A stretch of 11,473 nucleotides of DNA from Campylobacteraceae bacterium (GTDB taxonomy: Bacteria > Campylobacterota > Campylobacteria > Campylobacterales > Sulfurovaceae). The DNA is taken from positions 1-11,473 of the forward strand of contig JAMONW010000097.1 of NCBI GenBank assembly GCA_027066355.1, written 5' to 3'. The notes beneath the pieces are model-generated. The model worked only from the letters and a program-made list of their open reading frames with translations. It ran no database searches and had not been told where the DNA came from. Positions 1 to 7,320 of the stretch are shown here, one piece after another (position 1 is the first letter of the stretch; the number at the start of each line of letters is the position of its first letter). A program made the translations under genes and the position numbers.

Positions 1-345
1 GCACAAATTATGGGTAGAGATGGAAAGTATGTATCTCTAAGATTACCAAGTGGTGAGATGAGATATATCTTAGGTGAGTGTATGGCTACAATTGGAACAA
101 TTGGAAATGAAGATTTCGCAAATATGGTAATTGGAAAAGCTGGTAGAAATAGACACAGAGGTATCAGACCTCAAACTAGAGGTAGTGCAATGAACCCAAT
201 TGATCACCCACACGGTGGTGGTGAAGGTAAAACAAACTCTGGTCGTCATCCAGTAAGTCCTTGGGGTATGCCAACAAAAGGCTTCAAAACTCGTAAGAAA
301 AAAGCTAGTGATAAGTTAATTATCTCAAGACGCAAGAAAAAGTAA
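1..345 (+). CDS. rplB: 50S ribosomal protein L2, C-terminal part (5' end outside window)
   Basis: The frame is open from base 1 (Ala-Gln-Ile before the first internal Met at 10), so this is the last 114 codons of a gene that starts upstream; the ATG at 10 is an internal Met. L2 is a primary 23S rRNA binding protein near the peptidyl-transferase centre and the subunit interface. The C-terminal signature NPIDHPHGGGEGKT, containing the conserved His of the L2 tail, is intact, followed by the Pro-Trp-Gly segment and the basic RRKKK end. rpsS follows after 11 nt, as in the standard S10 operon. Identity is certain; only the start is missing. Confidence 0.98.
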   Translation, partial: AQIMGRDGKYVSLRLPSGEMRYILGECMATIGTIGNEDFANMVIGKAGRNRHRGIRPQTRGSAMNPIDHPHGGGEGKTNSGRHPVSPWGMPTKGFKTRKKKASDKLIISRRKKK

Positions 346-356
346 GGGGTTAGGAT

Positions 357-635
357 ATGGCAAGATCATTAAAAAAAGGACCTTTTATAGATGACCATCT
401 AGCAAAAAAGGTTAAAAAAGCAAAAGAAGAAGGCTCTCACAAGCCTATTAAAACTTGGTCAAGAAGATCAATGATATTTCCTGAGATGATTGGTTTAACA
501 ATCAATGTTCATAATGGAAGACAATTTGTTCCTGTATATATTACAGAAGGACATGTTGGTTATAAGCTTGGTGAATTTGCACCAACTAGAACATTTAGAG
601 GCCATAAAGGCACTGTTCAAAAGAAGGTAGGTTAA
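357..635 (+). CDS. rpsS: 30S ribosomal protein S19
   Basis: This is a 92-aa protein, the normal S19 length. S19 sits in the head of the small subunit with S13 and contacts the A-site finger and tRNA region. It begins MARSLKKGPFIDDHL, and the S19 signature HNGRQFVPVYITEGHVGYK lies at residues 52-70, followed by GEFAPTRTFRGHKG. The start is preceded by AAGGGG (344-349), which overlaps the rplB stop codon. rplV begins one base after the stop, so the two are probably translationally coupled. Confidence 0.98.
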   Translation: MARSLKKGPFIDDHLAKKVKKAKEEGSHKPIKTWSRRSMIFPEMIGLTINVHNGRQFVPVYITEGHVGYKLGEFAPTRTFRGHKGTVQKKVG

Positions 636-636
636 T

Positions 637-978
637 ATGAGTAGAGCATTATTAAAATTTGTAAGAGTTTCACCTACAAAAGCAAGACTTGTAGCAAGAG
701 AAGTGCAAGGAATGAATGCTGAGTTAGCTTTAGCATCTCTTCAATTTATGCCAAATAAAGCTGCAGAGATTATCTCAGGTGTAATTGCATCAGCAGTTGC
801 AAATGGTGGATATGAGCCAGAAGAGGTTGTAGTAACTTCTTGTAGAGTTGATAAAGCTTCATATATGAAGCGTTGGAGACCAAGAGCTAGAGGAACGGCA
901 AGTAGAATTTTAAAGCCAACTTCTCATATTCTTGTAGAGGTAGCTCCTGCTAGTAAAAATGATGGAAAGGATGCGTAA
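637..978 (+). CDS. rplV: 50S ribosomal protein L22
   Basis: This 113-aa protein has the usual L22 length. L22 binds 23S rRNA early in assembly, and its long beta-hairpin lines the nascent-peptide exit tunnel. The N-terminus (LKFVRVSPTKARLVA, residues 6-20) is typical, and the tunnel hairpin is visible at about residues 78-98 (KRWRPRARGTASRILKPTSH). No insertion or deletion of the kind seen in macrolide-resistant hairpins stands out by eye. A short tail (SKNDGKDA) closes the protein. The start lies one nucleotide after the rpsS stop. Confidence 0.97.
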   Translation: MSRALLKFVRVSPTKARLVAREVQGMNAELALASLQFMPNKAAEIISGVIASAVANGGYEPEEVVVTSCRVDKASYMKRWRPRARGTASRILKPTSHILVEVAPASKNDGKDA

Positions 979-980
979 CT

Positions 981-1670
981 ATGGGTCAAAAAGTTAATCC
1001 AATAGGTCTAAGACTAGGAATTAATAGAAACTGGGATTCAAGATGGTTCCCAGCAAAAGATAGAGCTCCTTCATTTATTGAAGAAGATTACAGAATTCGT
1101 AAATTAATTAAAAAAGAGCTTTTCTTTGCAGGTGTAAGTAATATTATTATTGAAAGAACACTTAAAAAAGTTAGAGTAACAATAGTAACTGCAAGACCTG
1201 GTATTGTAATTGGTAAAAAGGGTGCAGATATTGAAAAGCTTAAAGCTAAGCTTCAAAAAACTCTTAATAAAAGTGTTGCAATTAATATTAAAGAAGAGAA
1301 AAAACCTCTTGCAAATGCGCAATTAGTTGCAGAGAATGTTGCTCAACAAATTGAGCGTCGTGTTGCTTTCCGTCGTGCAATGAAAAAAGCTATTCAAGGT
1401 GCTTTAAAGCAAGGGGCTAAAGGTATTAAAATCTCTTGTTCTGGAAGACTTGGTGGTGCTGAAATGGCAAGAACTGAGTGGTATCTTGAAGGTAGAGTTC
1501 CTCTACATACACTAAGAGCAAAAATTGATTATGGTTTTGCAGAGTCTTTAACTACTTATGGAAATATAGGTATTAAAGTTTGGATCTTCAAGGGTGAAGT
1601 TCTTCAAAAAGGTATCCAACCAGAGAAAAAAGAGTCTCGTGGTCGTGGTAGAAAAAGAAGAGGAGAATAA
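981..1670 (+). CDS. rpsC: 30S ribosomal protein S3
   Basis: S3 forms the mRNA entry channel of the small subunit together with S4 and S5. The 229-aa product starts MGQKVNPIGLRLGI, like E. coli S3. The type II KH domain shows its GxxG loop as GKKG at residues 78-81. The basic residues linked to mRNA unwinding in E. coli (Arg131, Arg132, Lys135) are matched at the same numbers in FRRAMKK. The C-terminal domain has SGRLGGAEMARTEWY (153-167) and ends in a basic tail rich in Arg, Gly and Lys. The start is preceded by AAAGGA (966-971) and lies two bases after the rplV stop. Confidence 0.98.
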   Translation: MGQKVNPIGLRLGINRNWDSRWFPAKDRAPSFIEEDYRIRKLIKKELFFAGVSNIIIERTLKKVRVTIVTARPGIVIGKKGADIEKLKAKLQKTLNKSVAINIKEEKKPLANAQLVAENVAQQIERRVAFRRAMKKAIQGALKQGAKGIKISCSGRLGGAEMARTEWYLEGRVPLHTLRAKIDYGFAESLTTYGNIGIKVWIFKGEVLQKGIQPEKKESRGRGRKRRGE

Positions 1671-1673
1671 GCT

Positions 1674-2099
1674 ATGTTAATGCCAAAAAGAACCAAATGG
1701 AGAAAGCAACAAAAAGGTAGAAACCGTGGTAAAGCTTTCCGTGGTAATAAAATTGAGTTTGGTGAGTTTGCTATTAAAGCTACAGAAGCTGGTAGAATTG
1801 ATTCTCGCCAAATTGAGTCTGCGCGTATTGCAATGACAAGAAAAGTAAACAGAACAGGAAAAACTTGGATTAGAGTTTTCCCAGATAAGCCTTTAACTAA
1901 AAAACCTCTTGAAACAAGAATGGGTAAAGGTAAAGGTGCAGTAGAGAAGTGGGTTATGAATATAAAACCTGGTAGAATTATCTTTGAAATGGCAGGTGTT
2001 AACGAAGAGTTAGCAAGAGCTGCGCTTACTTTGGCGTGTCATAAACTACCTTTCAAAACTAAAATTATTTCAAGGGAAGATAGCAATGAAATATACTGA
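1674..2099 (+). CDS. rplP: 50S ribosomal protein L16
   Basis: L16 binds near the A-site tRNA and helps organise the peptidyl-transferase region. The 141-aa product starts MLMPKRTKWRKQQKGRNRG, the form usual in Campylobacterota, so the first Met (1674) rather than Met3 is taken as start. Both family signatures are present: RIDSRQIESARIAMTR at 41-56 and the MGKGKG loop at 83-88. The C-terminus NEIY is typical of the group. The last 14 nt overlap the start of rpmC, whose Shine-Dalgarno (AAGGGAAG) therefore lies inside this gene. Confidence 0.97.
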   Translation: MLMPKRTKWRKQQKGRNRGKAFRGNKIEFGEFAIKATEAGRIDSRQIESARIAMTRKVNRTGKTWIRVFPDKPLTKKPLETRMGKGKGAVEKWVMNIKPGRIIFEMAGVNEELARAALTLACHKLPFKTKIISREDSNEIY

Positions 2100-2271
2100 T
2101 CTTCAAAATAAAAGTGTAGAAGAGTTAAATGCACTATTAAAAGAGAAAAGACTAGAGGTGTTTACACTAAAAGTTAAGTTAAAAACTATGCAACTGACAA
2201 ATACAGCAGAGCTTAGAGCTGCAAAAAAAGATGTTGCAAGAATTAAAACAGCAATTAATGCTGCTAAGTAA
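2086..2271 (+). CDS. rpmC: 50S ribosomal protein L29
   Basis: L29 is a small protein of two antiparallel helices near the peptide tunnel exit, part of the docking surface for trigger factor and SRP on the large subunit. The 61-aa product begins MKYTDLQNKSVEELNALL and is almost wholly helical and charged, with the second helix ending in KTAINAAK; this is the normal L29 length. It overlaps the 3' end of rplP by 14 nt in a different frame, and its ribosome binding site lies within rplP, so its translation is probably coupled to rplP. Confidence 0.96.
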   Translation: MKYTDLQNKSVEELNALLKEKRLEVFTLKVKLKTMQLTNTAELRAAKKDVARIKTAINAAK

Positions 2272-2281
2272 AGGGTGAGCA

Positions 2282-2530
2282 ATGCCAAAAAGAGTAATAT
2301 CTGGAAAAGTAGTAAAAAAAGCTGGTGATAAGACAGCAACAGTTTTGGTTGAAAGAAAGGTTTTACACCCAAGATACCATAAAACTGTTAAGAGATTTAA
2401 AAAATATTTAGTTCATGATGAGAAAAACGAAGCTAATGTAGGTGATGTGATTAGTGCAATTGAGTGCCGTCCATTATCTAAAAATAAAGCTTTCCGTCTT
2501 CTTGAAATTACACAAAGAGGAGAGGGCTAA
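2282..2530 (+). CDS. rpsQ: 30S ribosomal protein S17
   Basis: S17 is an OB-fold protein that binds the 5' domain of 16S rRNA early in assembly. The 82-aa product shows the family features: GKVVKKAGDKTATVLVERK (8-26), the HPRYHKTVKR segment (29-38), and the GDVISAIECRPLSKNK motif (54-69). AAAGGGTGAG stands before the start. The TAA stop shares its last A with the ATG of rplN (TAATG), a 1-nt overlap that favours termination-reinitiation. Confidence 0.97.
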   Translation: MPKRVISGKVVKKAGDKTATVLVERKVLHPRYHKTVKRFKKYLVHDEKNEANVGDVISAIECRPLSKNKAFRLLEITQRGEG

Positions 2531-2898
2531 TGATTCAGAGTTTCACAAGATTAAATGTAGCAGACAATAGTGGTGCTAAAGAGATTATGTGTATTAAAGT
2601 TTTAGGTGGTTCTAAAAGAAGATACGCAAGTATTGGTGATGTTATTGTTGCATCTGTTAAAAAAGCTACTCCAAATGGAAAAGTTAAAAAAGGTAAAGTT
2701 GTTAAAGCTGTAATTGTTAGAACTAAAAAAGAGATTCAAAGAGAAAATGGATCTTTAATTAGATTTGATGATAATGCAGCAGTAATTGTTGATGATAAAA
2801 AAGAGCCAATAGGAACTCGTATCTTTGGACCTGTTGCTAGAGAAACAAGATATGCAGGTTTCATGAAGATCGTATCACTTGCACCGGAGGTTTGGTAA
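2530..2898 (+). CDS. rplN: 50S ribosomal protein L14
   Basis: L14 is a beta-barrel protein at the subunit interface of the large subunit, near bridge B8; it is the docking site of the silencing factor RsfS where that is present. The 122-aa length is canonical. The N-terminus has RLNVADNSGAKEIMCIKVL (7-25), and the C-terminus has GTRIFGPVARE (95-105) followed by FMKIVSLAPEVW. It overlaps rpsQ by one base at its start and rplX by one base at its stop (TAATG at both ends). Confidence 0.98.
   Translation: MIQSFTRLNVADNSGAKEIMCIKVLGGSKRRYASIGDVIVASVKKATPNGKVKKGKVVKAVIVRTKKEIQRENGSLIRFDDNAAVIVDDKKEPIGTRIFGPVARETRYAGFMKIVSLAPEVW
2886..2890 (+). promoter_or_regulatory. Shine-Dalgarno deciding the rplX start
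   Basis: GGAGG inside the last codons of rplN. Its spacing of seven bases to ATG 2898, against one base to the in-frame TTG 2892, supports the 77-aa form of L24. Confidence 0.8.
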
Positions 2899-3131
2899 TG
2901 GCTAAGAAATTTAAAATTAAAAAGGGCGATACTGTAATTATTATCGCTGGTGATGATAAGGGCAAAACAGGAGAAGTTTTAAAAGTTCTTCCTAAAAAAG
3001 ATGCTGTTATCGTTGCAGGTTGTAAAATTGCTAAAAAAACAGTTAAACCAACAGAAGAGAATAAAGATGGTGGCTTTGTTGATAAAGAGATGCCAATTCA
3101 TATCTCTAATGTAAAGAAAGTTGAAGGATAA
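2898..3131 (+). CDS. rplX: 50S ribosomal protein L24
   Basis: L24 is an assembly initiator that binds the 5' region of 23S rRNA and lies near the tunnel exit. The KOW domain is at residues 9-35 (KGDTVIIIAGDDKGKTGEV). The start is taken at ATG 2898, giving 77 aa with MAKKFKIKKG. A TTG at 2892 lies in frame, but GGAGG (2886-2890) is only one base from it and seven from the ATG, so the ATG is favoured. The protein is shorter than E. coli L24 (about 104 aa), as is normal in Campylobacterota. It shares one base with the end of rplN. Confidence 0.96.
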   Translation: MAKKFKIKKGDTVIIIAGDDKGKTGEVLKVLPKKDAVIVAGCKIAKKTVKPTEENKDGGFVDKEMPIHISNVKKVEG

Positions 3132-3133
3132 TT

Positions 3134-3679
3134 ATGAGCAGACTTAAAGAAAAATATGACTCATTAGCTCCAGCTTTAAGAGAAGAGCTTAATATTAAAA
3201 ATGTTATGCTAACTCCAAAGTTAGAGAAAATCGTAATTAGTGTTGGTGCTGGTGAAGAGGGTAAAGATAATAAACTTATTAAAAATATGGCTGATACTAT
3301 CTCTTTAATTGCTGGTCAAAAGGCAGTTATTGTAAATGCAAAAAAATCAGTTGCTGGTTTTAAAGCAAGAGAGGGTGCGCCTAGTGGTATTAAAGTTACG
3401 CTAAGAGGTGAAAATATGTATAACTTCTTAGATAAACTTATATCTATTGCATTACCAAGAGTTAAAGATTTCCGTGGAGTTCCAAGAAAGGGATTTGATG
3501 GTCGTGGTAACTATAACTTTGGTTTAGATGAGCAGTTAATGTTCCCAGAAGTTACTTATGATTCTATTATGAAGACTCATGGTATGAATATTGCAATTAT
3601 TACAAACACTGAAGATGACAAAGAGGCATTTACGCTTTTAGAAAAGCTTGGTATGCCATTTGCGAAAGGAAAGAAATAA
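3134..3679 (+). CDS. rplE: 50S ribosomal protein L5
   Basis: L5 binds 5S rRNA and contacts the P-site tRNA and S13 across the interface. The 181-aa product matches the family: N-terminal SRLKEKYDSLAPALREEL, MLTPKLEKIVISVGAGEEGKD (25-45), AGQKAVIVNAKKSVAGFKAR (60-79), IALPRVKDFRGV (105-116) and GRGNYNFGLDEQLMFPE (123-139). GAAGGA (3123-3128) precedes the start with 5-nt spacing. The TAA shares its last base with the ATG of rpsN. Confidence 0.98.
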   Translation: MSRLKEKYDSLAPALREELNIKNVMLTPKLEKIVISVGAGEEGKDNKLIKNMADTISLIAGQKAVIVNAKKSVAGFKAREGAPSGIKVTLRGENMYNFLDKLISIALPRVKDFRGVPRKGFDGRGNYNFGLDEQLMFPEVTYDSIMKTHGMNIAIITNTEDDKEAFTLLEKLGMPFAKGKK

Positions 3680-3864
3680 TGGCTAAGAAGTCTATGATAG
3701 CAAAGGCTAAAAGAAAGCCAAAGTTTAAGGTTCAAGGTTATACAAGATGTTCAATTTGTGGAAGACCACACTCTGTTTATAGAGATTTTGGAATTTGTAG
3801 AATTTGTTTAAGAAAAATGGCAAACGAGGGTTTAATTCCTGGTATGCGTAAATCAAGCTGGTAA
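3679..3864 (+). CDS. rpsN: 30S ribosomal protein S14, zinc-binding short type (S14Z)
   Basis: S14 lies in the head of the small subunit and is needed for late 30S assembly. The 61-aa product is the short form with two CxxC pairs, Cys24/Cys27 (CSIC) and Cys40/Cys43 (CRIC), expected to hold one zinc ion. The zinc-free form, such as that of E. coli, is about 101 aa and lacks these cysteines. The sequence GRPHSVYRDFGICRICLR is classic for the group, and it ends with KSSW. The start is TAATG-coupled to rplE. With no second rpsN visible in this window, one cannot tell whether a zinc-independent backup exists elsewhere. Confidence 0.98.
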   Translation: MAKKSMIAKAKRKPKFKVQGYTRCSICGRPHSVYRDFGICRICLRKMANEGLIPGMRKSSW

Positions 3865-3878
3865 TTAAGGAGTAAAAG

Positions 3879-4277
3879 ATGATGACAGACATTATTGCAG
3901 ACTCTCTTACTCGAATAAGAAATGCAGGCATGAGAAGACTTGATACTACAACTCTTCTACACTCAAAAATGATTGAGGCTATTGTTTCTATTCTTGTAGA
4001 TAAGGGTTATTTAGAGAGTTTTAGTATAGAAGATTTAGGTAACAATAAAAAAGCAATTAAAGTTACACTAAAGTATGATGACAACGAAAGATGTGTTATC
4101 AATGAGGTTAAAAGAATCTCTAAGCCGGGTCGTCGTATCCACAAGAGTAGAGATGAAATTAAAAACTTTAAAAACGGTTATGGAACACTAATCGTTTCAA
4201 CTAACAAAGGTGTTTTACCAAATGACGAAGCTTTTAAGCTTGGCGTTGGTGGTGAAATCATCTGTAGTATTTGGTAA
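3879..4277 (+). CDS. rpsH: 30S ribosomal protein S8
   Basis: S8 binds the central domain of 16S rRNA; in E. coli it also represses the spc operon by binding near the L5 start. The 132-aa protein shows DIIADSLTRIRNAGMRR (4-20), the KPGRRIHKS loop (82-90), STNKGVLPNDEA (107-118) and the C-terminus GGEIICSIW. Two adjacent ATG codons occur (3879, 3882). AAGGAG (3867-3872) lies 6 nt from the first and 9 from the second, and relatives as recalled start with the pattern M-x-x-D, so the first is chosen. No 16S-like S8 target could be recognised around rplE by eye. Confidence 0.97.
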   Translation: MMTDIIADSLTRIRNAGMRRLDTTTLLHSKMIEAIVSILVDKGYLESFSIEDLGNNKKAIKVTLKYDDNERCVINEVKRISKPGRRIHKSRDEIKNFKNGYGTLIVSTNKGVLPNDEAFKLGVGGEIICSIW

Positions 4278-4283
4278 GGAGGT
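4275..4283 (+). promoter_or_regulatory. Full-length Shine-Dalgarno of rplF fused to the rpsH stop
   Basis: TAAGGAGGT is complementary over nine bases to the usual 3' end of bacterial 16S rRNA (ACCTCCTTA). Its first three bases are the rpsH stop codon, and the rplF ATG follows six bases later. A ribosome ending S8 synthesis therefore sits on the L6 initiation site. Confidence 0.85.
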
Positions 4284-4289
4284 CTAGGT

Positions 4290-4826
4290 ATGTCAAGAGT
4301 TGGAAAAGAGCCAGTAGCTATACCTTCTGGTGTAGAAGTTAGCCTAGATGGAACAGTAATTGTTGCTAAAAAAGGCAATTTAGAAAAGAGATTAGAAACA
4401 CACGGTCGTGTTGTAGTTGATATTGCTGAAAAAGAGGTTAAATTAAGTAGAGTTGATGATACTAAGCAATCTTCAGCTTTCTGGGGAACATACAGATCAC
4501 TATTAAACAATATTTTAATAGGTTTAGATAAAGGTTTTTCTAAATCTTTAGAGATTAATGGTGTTGGTTATAGAGCGCAAGTTAATGGTAAAACATTAGA
4601 GTTACAACTTGGTTTCTCTCATCCAGTTAATTACGAAATACCAGAAGGTTTAGAGGTAAAAGTTGAGAAAAATATTATCACTATTTCTGGAACAGATAAA
4701 CAGCAAGTTGGTCAAGCAGCTGCAGTAATTAGAAGTTTCCGTCCACCAGAGCCTTATAAAGGTAAAGGTGTTAAATATACTGATGAAGTTATCATTAGAA
4801 AAGCTGGTAAAGCAGCAGGTAAATAA
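4290..4826 (+). CDS. rplF: 50S ribosomal protein L6
   Basis: L6 binds 23S rRNA near the sarcin-ricin loop at the base of the L7/L12 stalk. The 178-aa product has the two tandem L6 folds: the N-terminal half starts MSRVGKEPVAIPSGVEV, and the second half contains INGVGYRAQVNG (89-100) and ends with the strongly conserved PEPYKGKGVKYTDEVI (153-168). It carries the strongest ribosome binding site seen in the window (TAAGGAGGT). The stop codon TAA is itself the start of the next TAAGGAG for rplR. Confidence 0.98.
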   Translation: MSRVGKEPVAIPSGVEVSLDGTVIVAKKGNLEKRLETHGRVVVDIAEKEVKLSRVDDTKQSSAFWGTYRSLLNNILIGLDKGFSKSLEINGVGYRAQVNGKTLELQLGFSHPVNYEIPEGLEVKVEKNIITISGTDKQQVGQAAAVIRSFRPPEPYKGKGVKYTDEVIIRKAGKAAGK

Positions 4827-4837
4827 GGAGCCAGGAT

Positions 4838-5194
4838 ATGTTAAAAAGAGTGCAAAAAACTAAAAACAGACGCTATATTCAGCGTAAAAAAAGAGTTCGT
4901 GCTAATATCTCTGGTTGCGAGAGCAGACCTAGAGTAACAGTGTTTAGATCAAACAAACACTTTTACGCACAAGCAATAGATGATACAAAAGGTCATACAA
5001 TTGCTTACTCTGATGGAATTAAGCTTGGTGTTAAATCAAATAAAGATGGTGCGGCTACTGTTGCTAAAGATTTAGGCGACAAATTAAAAGCTGCAGGTGT
5101 AGAAACAATCGTATTTGATAGAAATGGATACCTTTATCATGGTGTTGTAGCATCATTTGCAGAGGCTCTTAGAGAGTCTGGAATAAAATTTTAA
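4838..5194 (+). CDS. rplR: 50S ribosomal protein L18
   Basis: L18 binds 5S rRNA and, with L5, builds the central protuberance. The 118-aa product has a very basic N-terminal tail (KRVQKTKNRRYIQRKKRVR, residues 3-21), then the core RPRVTVFRSNKHFYAQAIDD (30-49) and the C-terminal FDRNGYLYHGVVASFAEA (93-110). Its start is preceded by TAAGGAG (4824-4830), which overlaps the rplF stop. Its own TAA is part of the TAAGGA serving rpsE. Confidence 0.97.
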   Translation: MLKRVQKTKNRRYIQRKKRVRANISGCESRPRVTVFRSNKHFYAQAIDDTKGHTIAYSDGIKLGVKSNKDGAATVAKDLGDKLKAAGVETIVFDRNGYLYHGVVASFAEALRESGIKF

Positions 5195-5203
5195 GGAACT
5201 CTG

Positions 5204-5647
5204 ATGGATAATATTAATAGAGATGATTTCGAAGAGATCGTAGTAAACATCGGGCGTGTTACTAAAGTTGTAAAGGGTGGTAGAAGATTTAGATTTACTG
5301 CTTTAGTAGTTATTGGCGATAAAAAAGGAACTGTTGGATATGGTTATGGTAAAGCAAAAGAGGTTCCTGATGCAATTAAAAAAGCAGTTGATGATGCATT
5401 TAAAAACTTAGTAAAAGTTAATTTAAAAGGCACAACAATTGCTCACGATATTGAGCATAAGTATAAAGCTAGTAGATTAGTTCTAAGACCAGCTAGTGAG
5501 GGAACAGGAGCAATTGCAGGGGGTGCTGCAAGACCAGTAATCGAACTTGCAGGTATTAAAGATATAATTGCAAAATCGATTGGTTCAAACAATCCAAACA
5601 ATGTTGTTAGATGCACTATTGAAGCACTAACAAGAATAAAAGGTTAA
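5204..5647 (+). CDS. rpsE: 30S ribosomal protein S5
   Basis: S5 acts in decoding fidelity and mRNA unwinding with S3 and S4. The 147-aa product lacks the longer N-terminus of E. coli S5 (about 166 aa), as in other Campylobacterota. It has VTKVVKGGRRFRFTALVV (19-36), which includes the loop where spectinomycin resistance mutations arise in other bacteria, here with the wild-type-like KGGRRF. The double-stranded RNA-binding-like motif GYGYGKAKEVPDAI is at 45-58, and RPASEGTGAIAGGAARPV (95-112) follows. rplO comes next with no rpmD (L30) gene in between; only nine bases separate the two. Confidence 0.98.
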   Translation: MDNINRDDFEEIVVNIGRVTKVVKGGRRFRFTALVVIGDKKGTVGYGYGKAKEVPDAIKKAVDDAFKNLVKVNLKGTTIAHDIEHKYKASRLVLRPASEGTGAIAGGAARPVIELAGIKDIIAKSIGSNNPNNVVRCTIEALTRIKG

Positions 5648-5656
5648 GGAGCAGAA

Positions 5657-6055
5657 ATGGGTTTACATAATCTACAACCAGCTCCAGGTTCTACTCATAA
5701 CAAAAAAAGAGTAGGGCGTGGTCAAGGTTCAGGCACAGGTAAAACTGCAGGGCGTGGTCAAAAAGGACAAAAATCTCGTTCAGGTTACTCAAGAAAGAGA
5801 AATTTTGAGGGTGGACAAATGCCACTTGCAAAAAGATTGCCTAAAATTGGTTTTACATCAAGAGTAGTTAAACCATATGTAATTAATGTTGAAAAAATCA
5901 AAGCAGTTGCAGAGCTTGATGAGATTACTTTAGAGAGCATTAAAAGTGTTCATAAGTTATCTAAAAGTGTAACTAGAGTTAAACTTATTGGTAGTGGCGC
6001 AAAAGATTTAGCTGCTAAAATTAAGGATGACGCAGTAACAACTAGCGGGAAGTAA
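5657..6055 (+). CDS. rplO: 50S ribosomal protein L15
   Basis: L15 is a late-assembly large-subunit protein with an extended basic N-terminal arm. The 132-aa product shows the glycine-rich arm (GRGQGSGTGKTAGRGQKGQ, residues 20-38), the RNFEGGQMPLAKRLPKIGF segment (48-66), and a globular C-terminal domain with VTRVKLIGSGAKDLAAKI (105-122). It is shorter at the C-terminus than E. coli L15 (about 144 aa), which fits close relatives. AAGGAG (5646-5651) lies five bases before the ATG and overlaps the rpsE stop. Confidence 0.97.
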   Translation: MGLHNLQPAPGSTHNKKRVGRGQGSGTGKTAGRGQKGQKSRSGYSRKRNFEGGQMPLAKRLPKIGFTSRVVKPYVINVEKIKAVAELDEITLESIKSVHKLSKSVTRVKLIGSGAKDLAAKIKDDAVTTSGK

Positions 6056-6057
6056 TT

Positions 6058-7317
6058 ATGAATTCACTAACGCAAAAGATACTTATTACACTTGGTTTCC
6101 TTTTTGCTTATAGAGTATTAGCATATATCCCAGTTCCTGGGGTTAACTTGGATGTTATTAGACAGTTTTTTGAACAAAACTCTAATAATGCCTTAGGTCT
6201 TGCTAATATGTTTAGTGGTAATGCTATTAGTCGTTTAAGTATTATATCACTAGGTATTATGCCTTATATTACAGCTTCAATTGTTATGGAACTTCTTGCT
6301 GCTACATTCCCAGCGCTTGGTCAAATGAAAAAAGAGCGTGATGGTATGCAAAAATATATGCAAATTATTAGATACTTTACTATATTTATTACAGTAGTTC
6401 AAGCTATTGGTGTATCATTTGGATTGCAACATATGGGAAATGGTGGGCAAGGTGCAGTATTACTTGATAATATGACTACATTTATTATTTTAGCAGTATT
6501 TTCAATGTTAACTGGAACAATGCTTTTAATGTGGTTTGGTGAACAAATTACTCAAAGAGGTATTGGTAATGGTATATCTTTGATTATCTTTGCAGGTATT
6601 GTTTCTGGAATTCCTCGTGCAATTGGTAATACAATATCACAAGTAAATGCTGGTAGTATGGATTTTGCAGTTGTAATTGGAATATTTGTTGTTATTGTAT
6701 TAACAATTTTAACAATAATCTATATTGAACTTGGTGAGAGAAGAGTTCCAATTAGTTACTCAAGAAAAACAATTATGCAAAATCAAAATAAAAAAGTAAT
6801 GAATTATATTCCAGTTAGATTAAATATATCAGGAGTTATTCCTCCAATTTTTGCTAGTGCAATTTTAATGTTTCCACTAACAATTTTAAAATCAAGTAAA
6901 AACCCAATAGCAGAGGCAATATCAGACGCACTTACTCCTGGCGGATTACTCTATAATGTATTAATGTTTGTATTTATTATATTCTTTGCATTTTTCTATG
7001 CTTCTATTCAATTTAATGCTAAAGATATTGCAGAAAACCTTAAAAAACAGGGTGGTTTTATACCAGGTGTTCGTCCAGGTGAGCAAACAAAAGAGTTTTT
7101 AAATGATGTAGCAAGTAAATTAACAGTTTGGGGTTCATTATATTTAGCCATTATTTCAACAGTCCCATTTGCTATTATTAGCTCTCTTGGTGCATCCTTC
7201 TATTTTGGTGGAACTGCAGTTTTAATTATTGTTCAAGTTGCACTTGATACTATGAGAAAAATTGAAGCTCAAAGAATGATGGGTCAATACCAAACCCCTG
7301 GTAATATAGGTTTGTAG
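6058..7317 (+). CDS. secY: Protein translocase subunit SecY
   Basis: SecY is the inner-membrane pore of the SecYEG translocon, which passes unfolded proteins delivered by SecA or by ribosome and SRP. The 419-aa length is typical of the group. About ten hydrophobic segments can be seen. Signatures are YRVLAYIPVPGVN in the first helix region (18-30), GIMPYITASIVMELL (66-80), RGIGNGISLIIFAGI (167-181), the cytoplasmic loop ELGERRVPISYSRK (224-237), the SecA and ribosome contact loop GGFIPGVRPGEQT (332-344), and the C-terminal DTMRKIEAQRMMG (397-409). GGGAAG (6047-6052) lies five bases before the start. The gene is two bases from rplO and three bases from map. Confidence 0.98.
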   Translation: MNSLTQKILITLGFLFAYRVLAYIPVPGVNLDVIRQFFEQNSNNALGLANMFSGNAISRLSIISLGIMPYITASIVMELLAATFPALGQMKKERDGMQKYMQIIRYFTIFITVVQAIGVSFGLQHMGNGGQGAVLLDNMTTFIILAVFSMLTGTMLLMWFGEQITQRGIGNGISLIIFAGIVSGIPRAIGNTISQVNAGSMDFAVVIGIFVVIVLTILTIIYIELGERRVPISYSRKTIMQNQNKKVMNYIPVRLNISGVIPPIFASAILMFPLTILKSSKNPIAEAISDALTPGGLLYNVLMFVFIIFFAFFYASIQFNAKDIAENLKKQGGFIPGVRPGEQTKEFLNDVASKLTVWGSLYLAIISTVPFAIISSLGASFYFGGTAVLIIVQVALDTMRKIEAQRMMGQYQTPGNIGL

Positions 7318-7320
7318 ATA

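Noticed and set aside
1104..1322. Minus-strand open frame of 72 codons inside rpsC
   Set aside because: Lies wholly antisense to a certain gene; the translation is low-complexity Phe/Asn/Tyr/Cys text as expected from the complement of an AT-rich gene, with no recognisable domain.
2103..2372. Minus-strand open frame of 89 codons across rpmC and rpsQ, rich in Leu and Phe and looking like a membrane protein
   Set aside because: Hydrophobicity arises from the complement of Lys/Glu-rich ribosomal codons; both + strand genes are certain.
2892..2897. TTG at 2892 as start of rplX
   Set aside because: GGAGG would be only one base away; ATG 2898 has proper spacing and gives the conserved MAKKFKIKKG start.
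4178..4510. Minus-strand open frame of 110 codons over rpsH and rplF
   Set aside because: Antisense shadow of two clear ribosomal genes; no motif and no ribosome binding site of note.
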